64,000 nucleotides of DNA from Limnohabitans planktonicus II-D5 (GTDB lineage: Bacteria; Pseudomonadota; Gammaproteobacteria; Burkholderiales; Burkholderiaceae_C), in NCBI RefSeq assembly GCF_001270065.2, contig NZ_LFYT02000007.1:85392-149391 (forward strand), written 5' to 3'. A program made the translations under genes and the position numbers. The notes below the pieces were generated by a model, which was given only the letters and a program-made list of their open reading frames with translations, was not told where the DNA came from and made no database searches. Of the stretch, positions 45,263 to 54,431 are shown one piece after another (position 1 is the first letter of the stretch; the number at the start of each line of letters is the position of its first letter).

Positions 45263-47014
45263 TCACATCAGCAGCAAACCCTGCAAGGCTTGCACACCCA
45301 CCGGTGGCGGGGTCACCCAAGGCACCACAAAAAGCCTTTGGGCCAAACCATTCCTCACCCGCGCCATTTGCCTGCGCTCACCCTCCAAACGGGCTCGCAA
45401 CAAGGGGTCTCTGGGCTGGGCGGCCAGCACAGACCGGTTCATCACCCAGGCATAGGGCTCGATCTGCGCCCGACGCAAATCTTCTTGCAAGGCGGCGGCC
45501 TGCGTCACTGGTGTGACCTCGGGCAATGTGACCAAAATGATGCGCGTGTAGGCCGGGTCTTGCAGGCGCATCAAAGGCGTGATGACATGGGCGCCAGCAC
45601 CTGGTGTCATTTCCAGGCTGTGCATCATTTGGTGGTGATAGGCCCCGGCTGCATCCATCAAAAGCAGCGAATGGCCCGTCGGTGCCGTGTCCAGGACCAC
45701 AAAACCGCTGCGCGCTTGCGCCACGATGTGCGAGAACGCATGAAACACCGCCACTTCTTCCGTGCACGGAGAACGCAGATCCTCCAGCAGCAAGGCTTTT
45801 TCGCTGTCGTCCAAGCCCGGGCCACGGGCTGCCATGATTTTGTCGATGTATTTTTGGGTTTCCAGTTGGGGGTCGATGCGGCTGACTTGCAAACCAGGCA
45901 CCTGCTCGCCCAGTGTTGCCATCAAATGGGCAGCCGGATCGGTCGTGCTCAGGTGAACGGTGCGGCCTTTTTGCACCAAACCCAATGCCAAGGCCGCAGC
46001 CACGGTGGTCTTGCCGACACCGCCTTTGCCCATGACCATGATCAGTCCGTGCTCACGCTGGGCCAAATCGGCCACCAGACCAGCCAGATGCAGCGACTCA
46101 CGATCAGGCACGCCCGCAGCCAGCAATGGCACAGGGCTGGGGGCACCTGACAACAAGGCCCGCAAAGCAGGCAAACCCACGCTGTCGATCGCCCTGAGCG
46201 GCACCCAGTCTGTGGGCAATTCACGCAAAGCTGCGGGCATATCGGCCAGGGCTTGCTCACCTTGAGCTTGCATGGCCTGAGCCATCGGGTCATCGGCCAG
46301 AGTGGCGCGAAAAACGCCATTGACCACCAGCCGCTGCTGCGTCAGGCCCAGCGCACGCAACTCCTGGCTGGTGCGGCCGGCCTCCATCAAGGCACCCGTC
46401 TCGGGTCGGGCCACGAGCACCACTGAAGTCAACACAGGGTTACACAATGCAGCCAGCGCCTGGTTAAAACGCTGTTCCTGCATCTTCAGCCCCGAATGCG
46501 GCCCCAGACACGATGCCCCCCGGTCATTGCCCGCCAAAAAACCGCTCCAGGCTTTGGGCAAACTCAACAGGCGCAGCGTATGTCCACTCGGGGCAGTGTC
46601 AAAAACCACATGCTCATAAGCACTCGCCCCATCGGCCAACAAGCTGCTGAACTCGTCAAACGACGCGATCTCGGTCGTGCAAGCTCCCGAGAGTTGCTCC
46701 AGCACGGTGTGACGTGCGTTGAGATCATCGCCAGGCATTTGATCGAGCACCCGCTGGCGATAAGCCTGGGCTGCTGTGTCGGGGTCGATGTTCAGCATCC
46801 ACAAGCCTGGCACACCGGGCACTGGGGCTGGTTGGTTGCTCAAAGGCATGCCGAGCATGTCATCCAGGTTGGATGCCGCATCGGTGCTGACCAGCAAGAC
46901 ACGCCGCCCATCATCAGCCAAGCGGATTGCTGTAGCCGCCGACAAGGAAGTCTTGCCCACCCCACCTTTGCCAGTGAAAAACAAAAACCGCGTGGGATCG
47001 TGGAGCCAATTCAT
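45263..47014 (-). CDS. arsA: ArsA-type anion pump ATPase (two fused halves)
   Basis: 583 aa from the ATG at 47014 (GGAAA upstream), matching the classical ArsA length. Both halves carry a deviant Walker A motif, FFTGKGGVGKTS (about residue 14) and MVMGKGGVGKTT (about 327), and the DTAPSGHTLRLL and DTAPTGHSLLLM switch motifs. Cysteines that bind As(III) in plasmid ArsA lie near 113, 172 and 422; here Cys occur in SGACTTE, GASCLGPH and SPCTEEV, so the metal site appears intact. No arsB, arsD or arsR is adjacent, and arsC lies 9 kb away, so the pump partner is unclear. Confidence 0.88.
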   Translation of the reverse strand: MNWLHDPTRFLFFTGKGGVGKTSLSAATAIRLADDGRRVLLVSTDAASNLDDMLGMPLSNQPAPVPGVPGLWMLNIDPDTAAQAYRQRVLDQMPGDDLNARHTVLEQLSGACTTEIASFDEFSSLLADGASAYEHVVFDTAPSGHTLRLLSLPKAWSGFLAGNDRGASCLGPHSGLKMQEQRFNQALAALCNPVLTSVVLVARPETGALMEAGRTSQELRALGLTQQRLVVNGVFRATLADDPMAQAMQAQGEQALADMPAALRELPTDWVPLRAIDSVGLPALRALLSGAPSPVPLLAAGVPDRESLHLAGLVADLAQREHGLIMVMGKGGVGKTTVAAALALGLVQKGRTVHLSTTDPAAHLMATLGEQVPGLQVSRIDPQLETQKYIDKIMAARGPGLDDSEKALLLEDLRSPCTEEVAVFHAFSHIVAQARSGFVVLDTAPTGHSLLLMDAAGAYHHQMMHSLEMTPGAGAHVITPLMRLQDPAYTRIILVTLPEVTPVTQAAALQEDLRRAQIEPYAWVMNRSVLAAQPRDPLLRARLEGERRQMARVRNGLAQRLFVVPWVTPPPVGVQALQGLLLM

Positions 47015-47088
47015 GGGTTTTTCCATCTCTAAATCTGTCCCGCCCATTGACTATTGGAAACCCAGACCTTTGGACGATGGGCGTGGCG

Positions 47089-47258
47089 CTATGGATTCGG
47101 AGCTGTGAAGTTTTCAACGCTCAAAAATGTTGCAGGTCGGCTGCCGAAGACCCCGGCATGGGCCTGTGCCGACACCCATCATGTCGGACTCTGCGAGTGG
47201 CAACCCACAAGATGACATGTCTGACTCATTCCAAACTGCAGCGTGCCGGATCCATAAG
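47089..47258. repeat. Complete solo copy of the large palindromic element
   Basis: 170 bp. Left end CTATGGATTCGGAGCTGTGA and right end, reverse-complemented, CTTATGGATCCGGCACGCTG: imperfect terminal inverted repeats of about 30 bp sharing ATGGAT, CGG and TGAAGTTT-like parts. The nested core begins TTGCAGGTCGGCTGCCGAAG and ends GAGTGGCAACCCAC, with several mutations, so it is an old copy. It is the best single copy for defining element length. Confidence 0.75.
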
Positions 47259-47484
47259 CTGAAAAACCATTGCCCCAAGGTATCGGCAACTGCTGGTGCC
47301 TCGACTTGCGCGCACAAAACACAGGCTTGAAGGTACACGCTTGGGCTGGATTCTTATGGGTGCTGTGTGCAGTCGCCTCACAGTTGGCCCAAGGGGTGGG
47401 CATTTTTGTCTGCCCTGTGATTCTCATCTTGAACCCAGGGCAAGCCCGGGAAAAAACCCCCATGCGGCACTTGCTGTGGAGCCT

Positions 47485-48066
47485 TCACGTCCCAGACACA
47501 GGATAGACGCCATGGGGCAGCAGAGAATGACGACCCACCGAATCCGCATCCAAGTCAGCCAAAGTACCTTGGCCTGTCATGGGTCTGAATTGATCGATCA
47601 AGTTGCTGGACGCGGGCAGCACTCGTCCCTCCTTGTCATTGAACCACGCCATGTCGGACGGCTTGCCTGAGTAAACCTGATGCTGCTGACGCTCGTGCTC
47701 CAAGAGTTCGGTCATGCGCTTTTTCTCCCGCGTCACATCAATCAAGACCAGCGCACACTCCTCACCCAAATCATCGAGCGTGCCATCAATACGCACGATC
47801 ATGTCTGCGCGACGTCCTGTACCGGACAAGGTGACCTCCAAATGGTCGCGGCACTTGCCACTGAGCACCGACTGGTGAAACGCCAGGAAGCGTTCGTGAT
47901 CCTCTGCAGAAATGAAACTCAAAAAAGAATGTTTGCTGCGACTCGATCGTTGAACGCCCAGCATGATGGCCCCCGCCAAATTGGTGTGAACCACTTGACA
48001 CTGGGCATCCAGATTGACAAACCCCACCGGGGCAAAATCGTAGGCATCTTGATATTTTTGCAACAA
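47485..48066 (-). CDS. PAS-domain protein
   Basis: 193 aa from a TTG at 48066; no in-frame ATG or GTG precedes the PAS domain. The PAS fold is visible as YDFAPVGFVNLDAQCQVVHT, then FISAEDHERFLAFHQSVLSG and the C-terminal ECALVLIDVTREKKRM. No output domain is attached. It lies in the same frame as the upstream Crp/Fnr gene, separated by TAA and 12 codons, so it may be translated by re-initiation or may once have been fused. Role unknown; possibly modulates the regulator. Confidence 0.65.
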   Translation of the reverse strand: MLQKYQDAYDFAPVGFVNLDAQCQVVHTNLAGAIMLGVQRSSRSKHSFLSFISAEDHERFLAFHQSVLSGKCRDHLEVTLSGTGRRADMIVRIDGTLDDLGEECALVLIDVTREKKRMTELLEHERQQHQVYSGKPSDMAWFNDKEGRVLPASSNLIDQFRPMTGQGTLADLDADSVGRHSLLPHGVYPVSGT

Positions 48067-48102
48067 ACGTGCATCGGGCGCTGACAGTGCATCGTCTGGC
48101 TG

Positions 48103-48849
48103 TTACGTCTCTGATTCAGCACTGATCATGCGCATCGCACGCTCGTACAAGCGTTGTTTTTCCGCTGTCACCAAAGAAAAACACTCGCACACCTGCTGAG
48201 TCAAACCTTCTCGGTCCAATATGGCAATTTTTCCACGTCCACTGGACACCAGTCCTGCCGTTTGCAACTTGCCCAAAGCCTGTGTGACAGATTCCCGGCG
48301 AACACCCAACATGTGGGCAATCATCTCGTGGGTGATTTTGATGGGCTCTTCAGGCAGTGCATCGCCATTGAACAGCAGCCAGTAACACAGACGCTCACTG
48401 ACTGCATGATGTCCAATGCAAAGAATGCTTTGCGACATTTGCGTGATCATGGCTTGCACATACGACAAGGCCAATTGCTGCAAAGCCTTGGAATGGAGCA
48501 ACTCTGCCTCAAACACATCTGCAGACATTCTGAACGCACGCCCAGCACGCTGCACCATGACACGGTGATTCATGGATGCGCCACCCAAAACCAGAGGGAT
48601 GCCGACCAATCCATCACGGCCCGTCATCGCCAGCTCGGAGGTTTCACCATCTTGCGTCTGCAGCACGAGACTCGTCGTGCATGTGGTCGGAAAATAAACA
48701 AAGTCCAAACTCTCCCCAGGTTCATAAATCACTTGCCCTGTGAGCAAGTCAACTGACTTCAAGTGTTCTGAAATTCGGGCATATTGAATCAAAGGCAATG
48801 CGGCTAAAATAAAATTTTTGCGCGCACTTTCAAGCATCGGGTAAGACAT
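48103..48849 (-). CDS. Crp/Fnr-family transcriptional regulator
   Basis: 248 aa from the ATG at 48849 (AGAGGAT upstream). N-terminal cyclic-nucleotide-type effector domain (LTGQVIYEPGESLDFVYF) followed by a helix-turn-helix: THEMIAHMLGVRRESVTQAL, then GLVSSGRGKIAILDREGL. No cysteine cluster for an Fe-S centre, so it is not FNR-like in oxygen sensing. Family members of this type respond to unknown effectors. A PAS protein gene follows in the same frame. Confidence 0.88.
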   Translation of the reverse strand: MSYPMLESARKNFILAALPLIQYARISEHLKSVDLLTGQVIYEPGESLDFVYFPTTCTTSLVLQTQDGETSELAMTGRDGLVGIPLVLGGASMNHRVMVQRAGRAFRMSADVFEAELLHSKALQQLALSYVQAMITQMSQSILCIGHHAVSERLCYWLLFNGDALPEEPIKITHEMIAHMLGVRRESVTQALGKLQTAGLVSSGRGKIAILDREGLTQQVCECFSLVTAEKQRLYERAMRMISAESET

Positions 48850-49514
48850 AAATATCCTCTTCAAGCGTTGTGAACATGCAAGCTGATTCAGCTTTGACGC
48901 CACGGAAAGGTCATAGAAAAAACCCATTGGCTCAAATACATGGTCGGCGAATGGCTCTCCAATTGCTATTGATCAAACGATGTGAAAACATAGGCATTTC
49001 GATATCTATCTTTCGATCTACCCGGCATCACCGAGGACTCGTACACAGAGCGCAAGCAGCGCTCACTTAAGGAAGATTTGAAACCTCTGCTTAACGCTCT
49101 GGCATGAAGTTCAGCGACTCACTTTCATGATGTGATTGCTCTCTAATCTTGGGCACTGAGGCTTTGAATTTAGTGCCCATCGTGTGGGCCGTCCGTTCGT
49201 TGAATGACATGGCGCCAGCACACACCAAACTGGAAGTGACCCAAATCACACTGCTTAATTTTGTGTGCGATGTCGCACATACTGATTGCCTCAATCAATG
49301 GCACGCTGCACCTTGCACAAGGGCAAAATTCTCAGAAATAGACCGCCATTGCATCTCTGATTTGCCCTCACCATGGCGGCGACTTTGACAGCGTTTCTGC
49401 ACAAAGGCCCCCTCTGCCAAAACCATTGGGCACGTGTCATCAGCAGATAACCGGCCGCATTTCACCCCCTCAGTGCATCCATGGCACCTGATCAACCTTC
49501 TCCAAGGACTCTCC
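48850..49514. other. Intergenic region, no gene recognised
   Basis: About 660 bp, AT-richer than surroundings, between the divergent Crp/Fnr and glutaminase-like genes. Short open frames here have no ribosome binding site or recognisable protein. It should hold both promoters. No copy of the palindromic family was found. Confidence 0.5.
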
Positions 49515-50303
49515 ATGAGCGGCATCATCGGCGCAGTCTCGCAAAGAAATATCGTTCCAGCATTGCTCAAGGGTCTGCACCATATGGCCCTGGATGCTCA
49601 TGGCTCGAATGCTCATGGCTCTTGCGGTCTGGCCGTGCATGGCATGCAGAACGCCAAAATGTCTCCCGCCAAACTGCTCAGAATGCGCAGTACCCACAGC
49701 ATGGCCGACTTGGTTTCACGGTCCACAGACCCACTGTTGGGCCTGCAAGGCACAAGCGCAATGGGACACATCCGAGCAGCCACGCAGGGCGCACCGACCA
49801 TCTTCAATGCACATCCGCATTTCAGCCATGGGCCACACACGGATCTGAGCAAACCGGCACAGGTGGCATTGGTGCACAACGGCACCATCGACAACCACCA
49901 GGGTCTATGCACCCACCTCATGGAACGGGCCTACACCTTCACCAGCCAAACAGACACCGAAGTCATTGCACACCTGATGCACGCCACCTACCAAGGCGAT
50001 GCCCTGCAAGCCATCCAACGGACGCTGGGACTGCTGCAAGGCACTTACGCCTTGGCCGTCATGTTTCATGACCAGCCTCAGCGCATCCTTGCAGCTCACT
50101 CGGGCTTGCCTTTGTTTTTGGGCATCGCCCAGCAGGCGCTCTATATCGCCAGTGACAAGATGGCCTTGCCTGAAGAGGCTGAACATGTGGTGTATCTGTG
50201 CGAAGGGGATGTGGTTGACATTCGCCACGATCAATACGCCATCACTGACCGGACGGGCAAGCATGTCAATCGCCCCATTCACGACCTGCGGGCTTGCCAC
50301 TGA
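49515..50303 (+). CDS. Stand-alone GlmS-like glutaminase domain with catalytic Cys replaced by Ser
   Basis: 262 aa from the ATG at 49515 (AAGGA upstream). It aligns by eye with the N-terminal class II glutamine amidotransferase domain of GlmS: SGIIGAVSQRNIVPALLKGL, GHIRAATQG (84-92), HNGTIDN (121-127), SQTDTEVI (144-151), GTYALAVMFH and ASDKMALPE. In GlmS and all active Ntn-type amidotransferases residue 2 is the nucleophile Cys; here it is Ser, and the RGYDS segment is lost. The two SIS isomerase domains are absent. It is probably inactive as a glutaminase or slow; a binding or regulatory role is inference. Confidence 0.8.
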   Translation: MSGIIGAVSQRNIVPALLKGLHHMALDAHGSNAHGSCGLAVHGMQNAKMSPAKLLRMRSTHSMADLVSRSTDPLLGLQGTSAMGHIRAATQGAPTIFNAHPHFSHGPHTDLSKPAQVALVHNGTIDNHQGLCTHLMERAYTFTSQTDTEVIAHLMHATYQGDALQAIQRTLGLLQGTYALAVMFHDQPQRILAAHSGLPLFLGIAQQALYIASDKMALPEEAEHVVYLCEGDVVDIRHDQYAITDRTGKHVNRPIHDLRACH

Positions 50304-50367
50304 AGCGCAAGCCTGGACATGCATCCTCGGGCCTTCAAGTCCACCCTGGATGCAGACCGCGAGCTGC

Positions 50368-51219
50368 TCAATCAGGTGTCTGAAGTGACTCTTCCATTCG
50401 CGCCACACGGCGCAGCACCTCGGCGGTGGTGGTGGGCCAGCCAAAAAATTCCAGGTACGCCGGAATCTGTTCGTACAGCATGTCGGTGCCCACCTGCGTG
50501 CGGCAGCCGCGTGCTTGCGCTGCGGCCAGGAACGCGGTGGTTTCGGCACGCATGACCACTTCGCCCACGAAAGTGTTCGGAGACAAACGCGACACATCCA
50601 CCGGCAGCGGGTCACCCTCGTTCATGCCCAGGGGGGTGGCGTTGACCACCAAGTCGTGGTCCGCCGGGTCGTTCGCTCCGGTGCGCACTTCAATCTGGGG
50701 GTAGGTGTGTTTCAGGCGTTGGGCCAGCGCGTTGCAGCTGGCGCCGTTCACATCGAACAAACTGATGGCCGCAACGCCTGCGCCAGCCAGCGAGGCTGCG
50801 ATGGCACACCCGACACCTCCCGTGCCCACCACCAGCACGCGCTTGGCGGCCACATCAAAACCTTTGCGCTGCACCCCGCGCACAAAACCCGCACCGTCAA
50901 ACATGTCGCCCACCAGGCGGCCATCGGGCAAGCGCTTGACGGCGTTGCACGCTCCGGCCACGCGCACGGTGTCCGTGACCTCGTCCAGCAAGCCAACGGT
51001 GCTGACTTTGTGCGGCATGGTGATCAAGGCACCTCGAATGTTTTCAAGCGTGAACACCGACTTCAAAAATGCCGGGTAATTCTCGCTTTTGCAACCCATG
51101 GGCACAACCACGGCATTGATGCCCGCCTGCTCAAAATAGGGGTTGTAGATCATCGGCGACTTGAAGCTGTGGGTGGGATAGCCGATGTGGGCAATGATGT
51201 CTGTGTGGCCGTTGATCAT
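50368..51219 (-). CDS. Shikimate dehydrogenase-like enzyme linked to a TRAP transporter
   Basis: 283 aa from the ATG at 51219. N-terminal substrate domain with AHIGYPTHSFKSPMIYN, catalytic-Lys region ITMPHKVST (usually NVTIPHK), and GDMFDGAGF where AroE has NTDGxG. The Rossmann part has VLVVGTGGVGCAIAASLAG. It diverges from biosynthetic AroE, and a separate AroE is encoded at 57687. It probably oxidises a shikimate- or quinate-like compound imported by the adjacent TRAP system; that substrate is inference. Confidence 0.8.
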   Translation of the reverse strand: MINGHTDIIAHIGYPTHSFKSPMIYNPYFEQAGINAVVVPMGCKSENYPAFLKSVFTLENIRGALITMPHKVSTVGLLDEVTDTVRVAGACNAVKRLPDGRLVGDMFDGAGFVRGVQRKGFDVAAKRVLVVGTGGVGCAIAASLAGAGVAAISLFDVNGASCNALAQRLKHTYPQIEVRTGANDPADHDLVVNATPLGMNEGDPLPVDVSRLSPNTFVGEVVMRAETTAFLAAAQARGCRTQVGTDMLYEQIPAYLEFFGWPTTTAEVLRRVARMEESLQTPD

Positions 51220-51319
51220 GGGAAAAGTTGGCGTATCAAAAAAGGGCGGGCCAACAAGCAAGCCAGCCCTGCGGCCTCAGCCAGGAGAAAGACGCTGGCG
51301 TGAGGCTGCTTGTGTGGCT

Positions 51320-52348
51320 TTACTTGCCCGACTTCTTGGCCGGTGCAGCAGCTGTGCGCACCTTCTCGATTTCTGCTTGCAGTTCCTTGACCAGGTCCTG
51401 GCCCACGGTCACGCCGTATTTGGCGGTCACGGGGCGCATCTTGTCGCGCAGCTTGGCCATTTCGGACTCAGGCAGTTGCGACACTTGCATGCCGTTTTTC
51501 TTCAGGTTGTCCAAAATGCTGGCTTCCAGAGTGCGGGCTTTTTCGCGTTGAAACTTGGCCGATTCGGTGGCCGCATCGGACACGATTTTCTTTTCGGCAG
51601 CCGACAATTTTTCCCAGAATTTCTTGCTGATCACGACCGACTGGGGGTTGTACTGGTGGCCGGTCAAAGCCAGGTGCTTTTGAACTTCGTACAGCTTGGC
51701 ACCATTGATGGTGGCTACCGGGTTTTCCTGTCCGTCCACGGCTTTTTGTTCCAGCGCCGCATAAAGCTCAGGAAACGGCAGCGGTGTGGGGTTGGCACCC
51801 AAGGCCTTGACCCAATCCACGTTGATCGGGTTGGGGATCACGCGCAATTTGAGGCCTTCGAGGTCTTCTACCTTGTTGATGGCGCGTTTGCTGTTGGTGA
51901 TGTTGCGAAAGCCCAGCTCGTAAAAGCCCAGGCCGATGATGCCCTTGTCTTCGAGCTTGGCGTGCAGTTTTTTACCAAACGCGCCGTCCACCGCAGCGTC
52001 AGCTTCTTTGCCAGAGCCGAACATGAAAGGGAAGTCAAAAATCGCGAACTCCTTGACCTGCGAGGCGAAGATGCCCGAGTTCATGGAGGCCATCTCCAAA
52101 GTGCCGCCCTGAATGGCCGACACGTTGGCCTGGTCGCTGCCCAGTGCGCCACCGGGGAACACGTTGACCTTGATTTTGCCGCCCGAATTCTTCTCGACAA
52201 TTTCCTTGAACTTTTCCATGCCCAGCACGATCGGGTGGCCCGCTGCGTTCTGGTTGGCGAACTTGATGGTTTTGTCCTGCGCCGAAGCCACGCCCATGGC
52301 AGCCAGCGCCACGGTGGCGATCAGGGATTGGATGAATACACGTTTCAT
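51320..52348 (-). CDS. dctP: TRAP transporter solute-binding protein (DctP family)
   Basis: 342 aa from the ATG at 52348 (GGAGACAACTC upstream). Signal peptide ends VALAAMGVASAQ. Family features: IKFANQNAAGHPIVLGMEKF, INKVEDLEGLKLRVIPNP, and GQENPVATINGAKLYEVQ with the conserved Arg carboxylate site in KLRV. It delivers a carboxylate to the membrane subunits encoded upstream. The C-terminal Ala/Lys tail is unusual but harmless. Confidence 0.93.
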   Translation of the reverse strand: MKRVFIQSLIATVALAAMGVASAQDKTIKFANQNAAGHPIVLGMEKFKEIVEKNSGGKIKVNVFPGGALGSDQANVSAIQGGTLEMASMNSGIFASQVKEFAIFDFPFMFGSGKEADAAVDGAFGKKLHAKLEDKGIIGLGFYELGFRNITNSKRAINKVEDLEGLKLRVIPNPINVDWVKALGANPTPLPFPELYAALEQKAVDGQENPVATINGAKLYEVQKHLALTGHQYNPQSVVISKKFWEKLSAAEKKIVSDAATESAKFQREKARTLEASILDNLKKNGMQVSQLPESEMAKLRDKMRPVTAKYGVTVGQDLVKELQAEIEKVRTAAAPAKKSGK

Positions 52349-52443
52349 GAGTTGTCTCCAGAAAAAAGAAGGACGTACGCTGTGCATCAAAAGGGGGGGC
52401 TGCCAGGCGTACCCGATCAGACAGCCACACCCAGAAATCGATT

Positions 52444-53721
52444 TCAATAAAACCAACGCGCCGGCACCATCACCAAAGCCGGGAAGGCCACCATGGCGAA
52501 CAGGATGGTGAACTGGGCCAGCATGAAGGGCATCACGCCGCGCGTGACTTCATCCATGCTGATTTTGCCCACCCCCGCCACCGCGTTGAGCACCGTGCCC
52601 ACAGGCGGGGTGATCAGGCCAATGGCGTTGTTGATGATGAACAGCACGCCAAAATAAACCGGGTCAATGCCCGCCGCCTTGACCACCGGCATCAGCACGG
52701 GCGTCAACAGCAAGATGGTCGGCGTCATGTCCAGCGCGGTCCCCACCACCAGGGTGATGACCATGATGGTCAGCATCAGCAGGCGTGGGCTGTCCAGCAA
52801 GGGTTGCAGCAACTCGATCAACTGGGCGGGCAAATTGGCCACCGTGATGAGCCAGGCCGAGACCATGGCTGCGGCCACCAAGAACATCACAATGGCGCTG
52901 GTTTTGGCGGCACTCACAAACAAGGGGTACAGGTCTTTCAGACCCAGCTCGCGGTAAATGAAGGTGGAGATGAACAAGGCGTAGACCGCCGCCACCACGG
53001 CCGCTTCGGTCGGGGTGAAGACCCCAAACTTCAGGCCAAAAACCACAATCAGCGGCATCACCAGGGCCCAGGTGGCTTCGCGCATGGCCACGCCAATTTC
53101 ACCCATGGATTTGCGCGGCGGCACCTGCACCACTTCGCGCCGCGCCAACCACCACCAAGTGACCCAGAGCGAAGCGCCCAGCAGGATGCCCGGCACGATA
53201 CCGGCCATGAAGAGCTTGGAAATGGACACATTGCCCGCCACGCCAAAGATCACAAAACCAATGCTGGGCGGAATCACCGGGGCGATGATGCTGGCAGAGG
53301 CGATCAAACCAGACGAGCGTGCCCGGTCGTGACCGGCTGCCACCATCATGGGCAAGAGCAAAGCAGACAAAGCCGCTGCATCGGCCACCGCCGAGCCCGA
53401 CAGCGCCGCCATGATCACGGCGGCCATGATGGTCACATAACCCAAGCCGCCTTTGATGTGCCCCACGCAGGCCATGGCAAAGTTCACGATGCGGCGCGAC
53501 AAACCGCCCGCGTTCATGACCTCTCCGGCCAACATGAAAAACGGCACGGCCAGCAAAGGAAAGCTGTTCGATCCTTCGAGCAGGTTTTGCGCCAGGATTT
53601 GCGCGTCGAACATGTCCAGGTGCCACATCAAAGCCACACCGCAAAGCAGCAGTGAAAAAGCGATCGGGATGCCGATGGCCATCGCGCCCAGCAGAGACAA
53701 AACAAAAATGGTAATCGTCAT
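52444..53721 (-). CDS. dctM: TRAP transporter large permease (DctM family)
   Basis: 425 aa with about twelve membrane segments, opening ITIFVLSLLGAMAIGIPIAF. The family region EVMNAGGLSRRIVNFAMACV and the later GLITPPVGTVLNAVAGVGKI are clear. It forms the ion-coupled translocation unit with DctQ. It follows dctQ by 17 bp and precedes dctP by 95 bp. Confidence 0.94.
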   Translation of the reverse strand: MTITIFVLSLLGAMAIGIPIAFSLLLCGVALMWHLDMFDAQILAQNLLEGSNSFPLLAVPFFMLAGEVMNAGGLSRRIVNFAMACVGHIKGGLGYVTIMAAVIMAALSGSAVADAAALSALLLPMMVAAGHDRARSSGLIASASIIAPVIPPSIGFVIFGVAGNVSISKLFMAGIVPGILLGASLWVTWWWLARREVVQVPPRKSMGEIGVAMREATWALVMPLIVVFGLKFGVFTPTEAAVVAAVYALFISTFIYRELGLKDLYPLFVSAAKTSAIVMFLVAAAMVSAWLITVANLPAQLIELLQPLLDSPRLLMLTIMVITLVVGTALDMTPTILLLTPVLMPVVKAAGIDPVYFGVLFIINNAIGLITPPVGTVLNAVAGVGKISMDEVTRGVMPFMLAQFTILFAMVAFPALVMVPARWFY

Positions 53722-53738
53722 GTCGGTCCCCTGCCCGC

Positions 53739-54272
53739 TCAGGCTTTGCCTGCGCCGTGGGGCGACTCTTCGGATTCCTGGACCATGACCAGGTCTTCAT
53801 CGCGCATTTGCCCCGTGAGCAAACGCAGCAACTCCGTCAGCAACATCAGGCCCCCCAACACCGCAAACACCACACCGGGCGCATAAACCCAGGCCATGGA
53901 CACTTCCATCACCGCACTGGTGCTGTCCCAATTGATCAGGGTTTGCTGGTAGGCACCGCTGAACAACAGCCAGCAGATGTAAAGCATCAAGCCATAAGAC
54001 AGCGCCAAGCAAAACTTTTTGCCGCCTGGCCCCAACTTGCCCACCAGCATGTCAGTGCCCAGGTGGCCACGCTCCTTCAAGGCCACGATCGCGCCCATGA
54101 AGGTCATCCACACAAACAACCAGCGTGACAACTCTTCAGACAAAGTGATGCCCGAGTTGAAGGCATAGCGCATGACCACATTGCCAAACACCAGCACCAC
54201 CATCACGGCCAGGCAAGCAGCCATGACCATGCTCAGGGCGATGCAAAACTTGTCGATGATTTTTTGGAGCAA
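53739..54272 (-). CDS. dctQ: TRAP transporter small permease (DctQ family)
   Basis: 177 aa from a TTG at 54272, supported by GGGAGAG five bases upstream. Four hydrophobic segments, beginning ALSMVMAACLAVMVVLVFGN, with the family's ELSRWLFVWMTFMGAIVALK. First gene of dctQ-dctM-dctP and the AroE-like enzyme. Confidence 0.9.
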   Translation of the reverse strand: MLQKIIDKFCIALSMVMAACLAVMVVLVFGNVVMRYAFNSGITLSEELSRWLFVWMTFMGAIVALKERGHLGTDMLVGKLGPGGKKFCLALSYGLMLYICWLLFSGAYQQTLINWDSTSAVMEVSMAWVYAPGVVFAVLGGLMLLTELLRLLTGQMRDEDLVMVQESEESPHGAGKA

Positions 54273-54306
54273 TGCAACTCTCCCAGTGTGTGTCCGTTGA
54301 TTATGT

Positions 54307-54320
54307 ACGAACTGGTTAGT
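54307..54320. promoter_or_regulatory. Possible operator for the adjacent TetR regulator
   Basis: ACGAAC-TG-GTTAGT is a 14-bp palindrome with arms matching at five of six positions. It lies 35 bases upstream of dctQ and between the TRAP operon and the TetR gene, the usual place for a local TetR repressor site. Confidence 0.45.
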
Positions 54321-54431
54321 TTTTCAGGGGCGGATTTACCCGAACAGGCCCACGACATCAGCACATGCACCGATTCATCCGGCTTGTTGAAGCTCCTCCA
54401 CCAGATGCAAGGCGTTGGGCTTTGAACCGGA

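Noticed and set aside
54307..54320. FNR or CRP box
   Set aside because: The palindrome does not match TTGAT-N4-ATCAA or TGTGA-N6-TCACA; a TetR site fits the context better.
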